DNA from: JABMRF01 sp964584985 | GTDB taxonomy: Bacteria > Patescibacteriota > Patescibacteriia > UBA11705 > JABHMO01 | Reading direction: 5' to 3' | NCBI GenBank assembly: GCA_964584985.1 | Contig: CAZPBK010000001.1 | Span: forward strand, 93,789-157,788 | DNA: 64,000 nt | Shown: positions 44,523 through 51,709 of the stretch, piece after piece | Layout: each line of letters opens with the position of its first letter | Numbering within the stretch: the stretch's first letter is position 1 | Notes under the pieces: generated by a model | The model's input: only the letters and a program-made list of their open reading frames with translations | The model's database searches: none | Told to the model about the DNA's origin: nothing | Made by a program: the position numbers and the translations under genes

Positions 44523-44729
44523 ATGAATACACTTAGCAGAACTATAACAGGAACCATTGCAATTATTTTTGGGACTGTTTTTCTTGTAAGCGCTTTCATA
44601 AAAACCTATTGGATGTTATTAATTTACGGAATACCTATTTTCATTATAGGGTTTTTCATCCTCTTTAATAAAAAAGAAGATAAAATCGAACAAATAAAAT
44701 CTCCAAAAAACAATATCAATAATAAATAA
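44523..44729 (+). CDS. Small two-helix membrane protein, hypothetical
   Basis: Starting from the ATG at 44523 the protein has 68 residues: two hydrophobic segments (TGTIAIIFGTVFLVSAF and WMLLIYGIPIFIIGFFILF) and a basic tail. The TTG at 44463 is possible, but neither has a Shine-Dalgarno. It ends 4 bases before the YbjQ-family gene, suggesting a two-gene unit. No family is recognised. Confidence 0.55.
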   Translation: MNTLSRTITGTIAIIFGTVFLVSAFIKTYWMLLIYGIPIFIIGFFILFNKKEDKIEQIKSPKNNINNK

Positions 44730-44733
44730 TAAT

Positions 44734-45060
44734 ATGGAAAACTTAATCGTTACCACCGGAGAAAAAATACCCGGTAAACAAATAAAAAAAGTAGTTGGGG
44801 TAGTTAAGGGTAGTACGGTAAGAGCAAGAAATATCGGCCGGGATATTGGCGCGGGATTTAAAAGTATAGTGGGAGGAGAAGTAAAAACTTACACAGATAT
44901 GGCCAAAAATGCCAGAGATGAAGCCTACAACAGAATGGTCAATGAGGCTATAAATATGGAAGCCGATGCTATAATCAATGTTCGTTTTTCCACCTCAATG
45001 ATAATGAAAGGAGCCTCTGAAATGCTGGCCTATGGCACTGCAGTCAAAATCATCACCTAA
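44734..45060 (+). CDS. YbjQ/UPF0145 family protein
   Basis: The 108-residue protein carries VVGVVKGSTVRARNIGRDIG, EAYNRMVNEAINMEADAIIN and YGTAVKI, the pattern of YbjQ/UPF0145 proteins, which form pentamers related to heavy-metal-binding domains. The biological role is not established. It follows the small membrane protein gene closely and is closed by the copy-2 hairpin. Confidence 0.85.
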   Translation: MENLIVTTGEKIPGKQIKKVVGVVKGSTVRARNIGRDIGAGFKSIVGGEVKTYTDMAKNARDEAYNRMVNEAINMEADAIINVRFSTSMIMKGASEMLAYGTAVKIIT

Positions 45061-45092
45061 GAACTCAAAATAAAAAAACCCGAATCAAAATC

Positions 45093-45131
45093 AAACAAAG
45101 CTCCTCATTTCAAATGTGAGGAATTTTGTTT
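45093..45131 (+). terminator. Terminator hairpin, repeat copy 2
   Basis: AAACAAAGCTCCTCA and TGAGGAATTTTGTTT arms around TTTCAAATG, homologous to the hairpin at 44345 and lying after the YbjQ-family gene. Confidence 0.8.
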
Positions 45132-45208
45132 ATTCAAATAAAAAATCAACCTTTTTATCAACCAAAAAAAACAAGCTAATAAATAAATATTTTATAATTA
45201 AGTAAAAT

Positions 45209-45237
45209 AAAAAAATCTCACCATTGTGAGAATTTTT
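45209..45237. terminator. Bidirectional terminator
   Basis: TCTCAC / GTGAGA with loop CATT, flanked by A and T runs, lies just past the end of the uracil-DNA glycosylase gene on the minus strand. Confidence 0.8.
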
Positions 45238-45259
45238 ATGAACTAAAATCCGATTTTTT

Positions 45260-45862
45260 TTATTTGAACTTCTTTAATATTTCAAAATCTTTTTTTAAGG
45301 TTTGTTTCATTTTAGCATTATAAGTGGCTACGGCCGGATGATAAAGAGCAATTATTTTGTCCGCGCCTTTTTCCTTGTGTTCAACCGGAACATCAGAAAC
45401 CTGACCATGAATACGACTAATACCTTGAATCTTATCTTCCAATCCCCAATTGGCAAAAATAAACTTGGTAGCAAAATTACCCAAAGTACAAATAACTTTT
45501 GGCTTAATTATTTTAATTTGCTCTTTAAGATATGTTGAGCAGACCTTGATTTCTTTTGCCTGCGGATTACGATTGCTCGGGGGACGACATTTTAAAATAT
45601 TGGTAATATAAATATCTTGTCGCTTAATTCCGGCATGGGCCAAAAGCTCATCCAAAATCTTACCCGAGGCTCCACAAAAAGGTCTTCCGGTCAAAGCTTC
45701 ATTACGACCGGGCGCTTCTCCGCAAAATAAAATATCAGCACTGTGATCACCCTGTCCAATCACCGGAAAATAATTATTGTCTTTTCTTTGTTTAGATAAT
45801 AAACACCTTTGGCAGGCAATCACCGAATCCTTAATCTTTTTTAACTCCTTATTTTTTTTCAT
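45260..45862 (-). CDS. Uracil-DNA glycosylase, Fe-S type (family 4)
   Basis: The 200-residue enzyme removes uracil from DNA. A 4Fe-4S cluster is expected from Cys17, Cys20, Cys92 and Cys108. Motif A is GEAPGRNEALTGRPFCGASG and motif B is near ALYHPAVATYNAK. Family 5 has a different motif A, so family 4 fits better. It is 9 bases downstream of a metallo-beta-lactamase-fold gene. Confidence 0.93.
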   Translation of the reverse strand: MKKNKELKKIKDSVIACQRCLLSKQRKDNNYFPVIGQGDHSADILFCGEAPGRNEALTGRPFCGASGKILDELLAHAGIKRQDIYITNILKCRPPSNRNPQAKEIKVCSTYLKEQIKIIKPKVICTLGNFATKFIFANWGLEDKIQGISRIHGQVSDVPVEHKEKGADKIIALYHPAVATYNAKMKQTLKKDFEILKKFK

Positions 45863-45870
45863 GAAGTTTT

Positions 45871-46521
45871 TTAAATATTAATAATCCTACCGGCACCTCC
45901 TTCCAAGTATTGTTCCGGATATTTTCGTTGAATTTCCTTTTTATGCTCCGTACAATGCGTCGGACAAATCAATTCCAAATCTTCAAATATTTCATATTGA
46001 TCAAATCCGTGCAACCCGCCAATTATGGCATAAATTTTACCAAACTCGGAAGCAGTATTTAAAATCCTTTTCATGCTTGGATGCGAACAGCCAACAACAA
46101 TCACGATTCCCTTATCAGTCTGCACACACAAAGCCTGTTCAATACCGTCTAACTCTCCTGTGGAAAAAATGTTTTCATGCAACTTGGTCGGCTTGTCCAA
46201 AATCGTGGTTTTATCCTTATCCAAAACAGCCGGAACAACACTCGGCGGAATCCAAGCCTTAACCTTTTTGTTTTCTTTTAGAAATTCAGATAAACCACCG
46301 GTGTGATCCCGATGATCATGAGAAATAAAAATTTCATCAATTGAACCGGGATCAATGTTTAATTTTTCCAGATTTTTCATTAAAATCTCGCCCTTGGCAC
46401 CGGTATCAAATAAAATTTTAGGTGCATCCGGCCACTCAGGTTCAATCAATGCGGAAAATCCCCAATCGGCCTCAAGTTTTGGATTAAAAGCAGTATTGTC
46501 GTAGATAATGGTAATTTTCAT
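45871..46521 (-). CDS. Metallo-beta-lactamase-fold hydrolase (MJ0301-like)
   Basis: From the ATG at 46521 the protein has 216 residues and begins MKITIIYDN. The zinc motif HDHRDH is at 68-73 (usually HxHxDH), and VVGCSHPSM supplies the next His. The GCSHPS form is typical of the family that includes a methanopterin-precursor synthase, but this bacterium is unlikely to make that cofactor. The frame continues to 46599, adding a weak N-terminus. Substrate unknown. Confidence 0.85.
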   Translation of the reverse strand: MKITIIYDNTAFNPKLEADWGFSALIEPEWPDAPKILFDTGAKGEILMKNLEKLNIDPGSIDEIFISHDHRDHTGGLSEFLKENKKVKAWIPPSVVPAVLDKDKTTILDKPTKLHENIFSTGELDGIEQALCVQTDKGIVIVVGCSHPSMKRILNTASEFGKIYAIIGGLHGFDQYEIFEDLELICPTHCTEHKKEIQRKYPEQYLEGGAGRIINI

Positions 46522-46667
46522 AAATATTTTTTTAATTTTTAATCTTTTCATTATAATCGTACTCAATTTGAGAAAAAATGTAAAACTTTTTAAGCACAAT
46601 TACTTTAATTTTATGTTTTTGCAAGTTTTTGTGATAAAATATAAAGGTAAGCTTATTATAAGTTCGT

Positions 46668-47396
46668 ATGCTTTTTTCCAATACTTTTTTATGGGTGGCC
46701 GGTTTTGCCTTAATCGCGGCTCTAATCAACGGTCTGGGCATTTACGCCGTTTATAAAAACAAAAATTGGGCGCAAAGAATAAAAAACAAACTCATGTGTT
46801 TCGCCGCCGGGGTTCTTATTACCGTACCGTTAACCTTTGCTTTTCCCAATGCCGTAGAAAAAAATATTTACGCCGGTTTTTCCGCCTTGGCCGGTTTTTT
46901 ATTTATTTTTTTCAGTAACAATCTAATAAGAAAAAAAACAAAACAAAAACATCTAACTTTTGGCTTAACCGCAGCCGAAGGTATTGGCATTCACTCTTTT
47001 GTGGATGGAGTAATTTATGCGGTCACTTTCAGTGCCAGTATTTTTATTGGTCTTTTGTCCGGAATCGGGCTGATCTTGCACGAGTTTGCCGAAGGAGTAA
47101 TAATCTTTTCCGCCCTGATTAAAGCCAAGGTTAATAAAAAAAAGGCCGCTGTTTATGCTTTTTTTATCGCTTCGTTAACCACTCCTTTGGGCGCATTTGT
47201 AGCCTACCCTTTTGTCAATCGTCTGAACAGTGAAATTTTGGGACTTCTTTTGGGTTTTGTCGTGGGAATTTTGATTTATTTATCAGCGTCCCATCTTTTG
47301 CCGGAAGCCAGAAAAAAAAATCATAAGCATTCGGTATGGGCTTTTTTATCCGGAGTTCTTCTGGCCTTGATCATTGTCTTTAGCAAAATCATTTAA
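46668..47396 (+). CDS. ZIP-family metal transporter
   Basis: The 242-residue membrane protein has about eight helices. The metal-site motifs are GIHSFVDGVIYAVTF and LILHEFAEGVIIFSAL, giving the H-x3-D/E pattern of ZIP transporters. Zn2+ or Fe2+ uptake is likely. The gene is convergent with the DUF378 gene and shares a terminator with it. Plus-strand genes are rare here. Confidence 0.88.
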   Translation: MLFSNTFLWVAGFALIAALINGLGIYAVYKNKNWAQRIKNKLMCFAAGVLITVPLTFAFPNAVEKNIYAGFSALAGFLFIFFSNNLIRKKTKQKHLTFGLTAAEGIGIHSFVDGVIYAVTFSASIFIGLLSGIGLILHEFAEGVIIFSALIKAKVNKKKAAVYAFFIASLTTPLGAFVAYPFVNRLNSEILGLLLGFVVGILIYLSASHLLPEARKKNHKHSVWAFLSGVLLALIIVFSKII

Positions 47397-47403
47397 TTCC
47401 AAA

Positions 47404-47439
47404 TAAAAAAAGCAGAGATTAAGAAGTCCCTGCTTTTTT
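47404..47439. terminator. Bidirectional terminator
   Basis: AAAAAAAGCAG and CTGCTTTTTTA arms with an AGATTAAGAAGTCC loop lie between the convergent ZIP and DUF378 genes. Confidence 0.85.
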
Positions 47440-47446
47440 ATTTTTT

Positions 47447-47653
47447 TTACTCTTTTTTCATTTTCGGCACCAAGAAAATCATTATCAATGCAGCCAAACC
47501 TACTAAAGAGTAAACCACTCTGGATAAAGCGGACATATCACCAAAAATTGAAGCTACCAAGTCAAACTGAAAAAGTCCGACCAAGCCCCAGTTCAAACCG
47601 CCGATAATAACCAAAACCGCCACAATCCAATCAAAACCATTTAGTTTTTTCAT
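47447..47653 (-). CDS. DUF378 family small membrane protein
   Basis: The 68-residue protein has two helices with the DUF378 hallmark WIVAVLVIIGGLNWGLVGLF, followed by SALSRVVYSLVGLAAL. The function is unknown. It has an A/T leader, no Shine-Dalgarno, and lies downstream of the rpoD terminator. Confidence 0.88.
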   Translation of the reverse strand: MKKLNGFDWIVAVLVIIGGLNWGLVGLFQFDLVASIFGDMSALSRVVYSLVGLAALIMIFLVPKMKKE

Positions 47654-47687
47654 AGATTTTATTTTATTAATTAAATTTTCCTTTATA

Positions 47688-47716
47688 AAAAAAGCGGATA
47701 AAACCGCTTTTTTTTA
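47688..47716 (-). terminator. Rho-independent terminator after rpoD
   Basis: AAAAAAAGCGG and CCGCTTTTTTTT arms with loop ATAAAA, overlapping the rpoD stop codon at 47714. Confidence 0.85.
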
Positions 47717-49072
47717 GTAATCTTTTAATTTTTCAATGCCCGGAAACTGTTGTATTTTTTCCAAAGCCTTGGCTTCAATTTGCCGAATTCTTTCTCGAGT
47801 CACATCAAACTCTTGCCCCACCTCTTCCAAGGTGTGAGAAACACCGTCGGTCAAACCAAAACGCATTTCCAATATCTTTTGTTCTCGCGGTGAAAGATCC
47901 TTGATGATTTGTTTAACATAATCACGCAAAAGCTGAAGAGCGGCCGTTCGATCCGGTCCCACATTTTTCACATCTTCTATAAAATCTTCCAAAGTTGAAT
48001 CTTCGTCATCATCACCCACTGAAGTTTCCAAAGAAATGGTTTCTTGAGATATTTTCATAATATATTTAACTTTATCCACCGGTTCTTGCATTTCGGCAGA
48101 AATTTCCTCAGCCATAGGTTCACGCCCCAAATCTTGAATAAGCCTTCGTTCTACTTGATGGAATTTATTAATAGTTTCTACCATGTGTACAGGGATCCTA
48201 ATGGTTCTTGATTGATCAGCCAAAGCCCTGGTAATGGCTTGGCGAATCCACCAAGTGGCATAAGTGGAAAATTTATAACCTTTTCTATATTCAAATTTTT
48301 CCACCGCACGAAAAAGCCCAATATTCCCTTCCTGAATCAGATCCAACAAGGAAAGACTTTTTCCAACAAACTTCTTGGCAATAGAAACTACCAATCGCAA
48401 ATTGGCTTCAATGATTTTCTTTTTGGCATCCTTGTCTCCCCGCTCATTTCTTTTGGCCAGGGCCAACTCCTCTTCAGGTGTTAAAAGCGGAATTTTACCA
48501 ATTTCCCGCAAATACATTTGAATGGAATCAGCTGATAAATCCGGCACGGTATAATTGGCCCCATTATCTTTTTTATCCGTTCCAAGCACCTTGTTCAAAA
48601 GTTTTTGTCTGTCTTCTTTCCTACCCAATACTCCACCTTTGACTTCCACCACTTGAATCCCTTGCTTGTCTATTTCTTCCAAAAATTGTTCATAAACATC
48701 AATATAATCCTCCAAATTGTCAAAAACGCGTAAAACCTCTTCTTCGGTTAAAAAACCTCTGCTCCTACCTTTGGCCACCAAATTATTCAGTTTAGTTTCA
48801 TCCGGTGGAGAAGCTTTTTTCGCCCTTTTTCGTTGAACGGTTCTTTTTCTTGTTTTGGTTTTTTTGGTTTTAACGGACTTTGATTTTTTAGCGGTTTTTT
48901 TAGGTTTAGTTACCCTTTTTTTAGTTGTTTTTCTTGTTTTTTTACTTGTTGAGCGCCGTTTTTTAGTATTTTGGGTCGCCTTTTTTCTTGATTTGGCTCC
49001 AGTTTTTTTGGCTGCAGCTTTTTTTGACTTTTTTGCAGTCTTTTTTTTAGTTGTGCCTTTTTTTCTAGGCAT
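47714..49072 (-). CDS. rpoD: RNA polymerase primary sigma factor RpoD with Lys-rich N-terminal extension
   Basis: The sigma core starts near residue 170. Region 1.2 is DSIQMYLREIGKIPLLTPEEE, region 2 contains EANLRLVVSIAKKFVGKSLS and KFSTYATWWIRQAI, region 3 HMVETINKFHQVER, and region 4 TLEEVGQEFDVTRERIRQIE. A short region 1.1-like segment precedes it. The first 90 residues are a Lys/Arg/Ala/Thr-rich tail resembling histone H1, and the reading frame is continuous with the core. It follows dnaG by 19 bases, the usual dnaG-rpoD pairing. Confidence 0.95.
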   Translation of the reverse strand: MPRKKGTTKKKTAKKSKKAAAKKTGAKSRKKATQNTKKRRSTSKKTRKTTKKRVTKPKKTAKKSKSVKTKKTKTRKRTVQRKRAKKASPPDETKLNNLVAKGRSRGFLTEEEVLRVFDNLEDYIDVYEQFLEEIDKQGIQVVEVKGGVLGRKEDRQKLLNKVLGTDKKDNGANYTVPDLSADSIQMYLREIGKIPLLTPEEELALAKRNERGDKDAKKKIIEANLRLVVSIAKKFVGKSLSLLDLIQEGNIGLFRAVEKFEYRKGYKFSTYATWWIRQAITRALADQSRTIRIPVHMVETINKFHQVERRLIQDLGREPMAEEISAEMQEPVDKVKYIMKISQETISLETSVGDDDEDSTLEDFIEDVKNVGPDRTAALQLLRDYVKQIIKDLSPREQKILEMRFGLTDGVSHTLEEVGQEFDVTRERIRQIEAKALEKIQQFPGIEKLKDY

Positions 49073-49091
49073 AAATGAATATAAAATTCTT

Positions 49092-50879
49092 TTACTTTAA
49101 TTCAGATAGCCGACCGGTGACGGCTTTAATATTTTTTAAAATTCTAGAAATTGCTTCTTCGTTATTTTCTTTTTCAGCTGATCTTAATTCTTCATTTAAA
49201 CCATTTAACTTCTTATGAAGATAATTGATTTTTAGATTTTTAACCAATTTCATCAGCTCTTTTTCCAAATCCGCCGGTTCAAAACCTTCGTATTCCCTGT
49301 CTATATATAAAATTAAGCTATCCAAGTAGCTTTGTTCAAAATAATCACTTTGACGACTTAACCAATTAGTCATCACCGCCTTATCCACATTGTCAGACTT
49401 ATTATAAAACATAATTAAACTTTTGTAAAATGCAATCATCTTTTGATCATTAAAAAATTCCGGTTCCAGTTGGTCGACCACATATCCGATCAAATCAGGA
49501 TATGATAGCAAAATAGTAATTATCCGCTCAAAATGGATCTGTTCAAAGTTTTTTTCCTGTTTCTTGAGTACCACTTCGGTTTTTCTTGTTTCAGAACTAT
49601 TTTGTCCTGATCTTTTTTGCTCGGGCAAACTGTCCCAAAGTAAACTCTCCTGAATATCCAATTTTTCCGATAACTTTTTCAACCAATGAGCCTGTTCAAT
49701 ATTATTTTTTATTTTGGTTATTTCCAATAAAACGCTTTTTACCGCCTTTTTTTTCTTGTTAATGTCGTTTAAATTTTCTTCTGTTAAATACCGGTCAAAA
49801 TAAAATTGCATTACCAGTTTGGCTGACTTTATGGAATCCTCCCAGTCCTTGGGGTTGTTTTTTATACATTCGTCCGGATCTTTGCCGGATTTCAGTTCAA
49901 TAATTTTAATGTTCATCTCAGCGGCCAAAAGTAAATCTATACTTCTTGCGGCGGCCAGTTGTCCAGCTTCATCCTGATCAAAACACAGTGCCACATTATT
50001 GGAATATCTTTTTAACAATCGGGTTTGCTCTTGAGTCAGTGCCGTACCCGAACAAGCCACCACATTGTCGCAACCGTGCTGATGTGCGGTAATCACATCC
50101 ATATTGCCTTCCACCACAATGGCATAATCAGCTTTTCTTATCTGCGTTTTGGCCTTGTCCAAGCCATATAAAATATTCCCCTTGTGATAAATCCTTCCTT
50201 CGGGCGTATTAATATATTTGGCGGTTTCTTCCGAATTCAAGGCTCGTCCGGAAAAACCAACCACATTGCCGTGCAAGTCTTGAACGGGAAAAATCAAACG
50301 ATCACGAAAACGATCATAATAACCGCTACCTGATTTTTTTTGCACAATAAGTCCGGCTTTGAAGATTTCGTTTTCACTAAATCCCCGACTACGCAAATGA
50401 TGCATGGTTTTTTGCCAATCGTCCGGAGCATACCCGATTTTGAATTTCTGCACAGTATCTTGATTTAAACCTCGTTTTTGCACATAATCCAAAGCCTTGA
50501 ACCCGGCCGAAGAATATAAATTTTTATACCAAAAACCGCCAGCCTCGGCACAAACATCATATAAACGATTTTTTTGACTGATCGCTCGCGGATCGCTACG
50601 CTTAATTTCCACCCCGGATTTTTGCGCCAAAATTCTCAAGGCCTCGGGAAACTCCACTCCTTCTATTTTTTCAATAAAACTAAACATATCTCCCCCAACT
50701 CCACAGCCAAAACAGTGAAAAATTTGTTTGTCCGGAGAAACATGAAACGACGGGGTCTTTTCATTATGAAACGGACATTTGGCCTTATAACTATTACCGG
50801 TTTTGCGCAACTCCAAGTATTCCCTTATCACATTAACAATGTCTAATTTTTGTTTAATTTGTTCAACAGGATCTTGCAT
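49092..50879 (-). CDS. dnaG: DNA primase
   Basis: The 595-residue primase starts with the CHC2 zinc finger CPFHNEKTPSFHVSP and HCFGCGVGGDMFSF. The TOPRIM core has VVEGNMDVITAH, VACSGTALTQEQ and CFDQDEAGQLAA. A C-terminal DnaB-interaction region completes it. It starts divergently from the DUF1003 gene and is followed by rpoD, as in the macromolecular-synthesis operon of many bacteria. No rpsU is present at this position. Confidence 0.96.
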   Translation of the reverse strand: MQDPVEQIKQKLDIVNVIREYLELRKTGNSYKAKCPFHNEKTPSFHVSPDKQIFHCFGCGVGGDMFSFIEKIEGVEFPEALRILAQKSGVEIKRSDPRAISQKNRLYDVCAEAGGFWYKNLYSSAGFKALDYVQKRGLNQDTVQKFKIGYAPDDWQKTMHHLRSRGFSENEIFKAGLIVQKKSGSGYYDRFRDRLIFPVQDLHGNVVGFSGRALNSEETAKYINTPEGRIYHKGNILYGLDKAKTQIRKADYAIVVEGNMDVITAHQHGCDNVVACSGTALTQEQTRLLKRYSNNVALCFDQDEAGQLAAARSIDLLLAAEMNIKIIELKSGKDPDECIKNNPKDWEDSIKSAKLVMQFYFDRYLTEENLNDINKKKKAVKSVLLEITKIKNNIEQAHWLKKLSEKLDIQESLLWDSLPEQKRSGQNSSETRKTEVVLKKQEKNFEQIHFERIITILLSYPDLIGYVVDQLEPEFFNDQKMIAFYKSLIMFYNKSDNVDKAVMTNWLSRQSDYFEQSYLDSLILYIDREYEGFEPADLEKELMKLVKNLKINYLHKKLNGLNEELRSAEKENNEEAISRILKNIKAVTGRLSELK

Positions 50880-50941
50880 AAATTAATTTATTTTATATAG
50901 TATGGTATAATCTTATCAGAATAATCACAAAAGGTAAATCT

Positions 50942-51352
50942 ATGAACATAAACAAAGATAAAAAAGAAAAAAGCAACGATTTTATCCGAATGCCCAGAGA
51001 AAAACTAACTTTTGGTCAAAAAGCGGCCGATAGATTAAGTAACTTTTGCGGCAGTTGGAAATTCATAATCCTTGTCTTGACCTATATTTTTCTATGGATT
51101 CTTTTAAATCTAATCGGCTGGGGTTTGCAATGGGATCCTTGGCCGTTTATTATTTTGAATCTGACCCTTTCCTGCTTGGCCGCTTTGCAAGCGCCGGTTA
51201 TTTTAATGAGTCAAAATAGACAAACTCAACGGGATCGGCTCAGTCAAAGATATGATTATCTGGTGGACAGGAAAACCAGTCGAGAAGTCAGTCAGATACT
51301 TAAAGAATTGAGCAGTATCAAAAGAAAATTAAACAAAACTGAAAAAAAATAA
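50942..51352 (+). CDS. DUF1003 family membrane protein
   Basis: The 136-residue protein has two central helices, FIILVLTYIFLWILLNLIGW and FIILNLTLSCLAALQAPVIL, followed by MSQNRQTQRDRLSQRYDY, the DUF1003 signature. The N- and C-termini are cytoplasmic and charged. Its function is unknown. It stands divergent from dnaG and shares a terminator with the converging 105-residue gene. Confidence 0.9.
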   Translation: MNINKDKKEKSNDFIRMPREKLTFGQKAADRLSNFCGSWKFIILVLTYIFLWILLNLIGWGLQWDPWPFIILNLTLSCLAALQAPVILMSQNRQTQRDRLSQRYDYLVDRKTSREVSQILKELSSIKRKLNKTEKK

Positions 51353-51365
51353 AAACAGATTTTTT

Positions 51366-51397
51366 AAAAAGCGGCTGTTGATCAGCTGCTTTTTTTA
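51366..51397. terminator. Bidirectional terminator
   Basis: AAAAAGCGGCTG and CAGCTGCTTTTTTT arms with loop TTGAT (one mismatched pair) lie between the DUF1003 gene and the converging 105-residue gene. Confidence 0.82.
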
Positions 51398-51699
51398 TTG
51401 TAAATATCAGCAATTATTTTGGTAATCCTCCGGGCTTCTTCTTCCACCTGCGGACCTTGATAATCAGCACTGTGGGCTTGGCCTTTTAAATATGAAACTT
51501 GCTTTTGATCCAAATGCAAATTTACCGCAAAATAATTATCAAAAACATCCAAATAAACATGAAACCTGGGATAATTGGAACTGCCCAATTTTTTAGTGTA
51601 GCTTATATTGTTATGGTCCTTGTCCACCCATTCTCCATAACCGCAACGTCGAATCAGCTCCCGCGGATTATATTTTTTTAAAGGAAATTTGAATTTCAT
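51382..51699 (-). CDS. Small conserved-looking hypothetical protein
   Basis: I cannot name this 105-residue protein. It has a compact alpha/beta look: RELIRRCGYGEWVDKDHNNI, a beta pair RFHVYLDVFDNYFAVNLHLD, and SYLKGQAHSADYQG with two acidic/histidine spots that could bind a metal. The C-terminus is helical. It is 10 bases downstream of the P-type ATPase gene, so it may be part of that unit. Confidence 0.65.
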   Translation of the reverse strand: MKFKFPLKKYNPRELIRRCGYGEWVDKDHNNISYTKKLGSSNYPRFHVYLDVFDNYFAVNLHLDQKQVSYLKGQAHSADYQGPQVEEEARRITKIIADIYNKKSS

Positions 51700-51709
51700 A
51701 AAAATTAAT

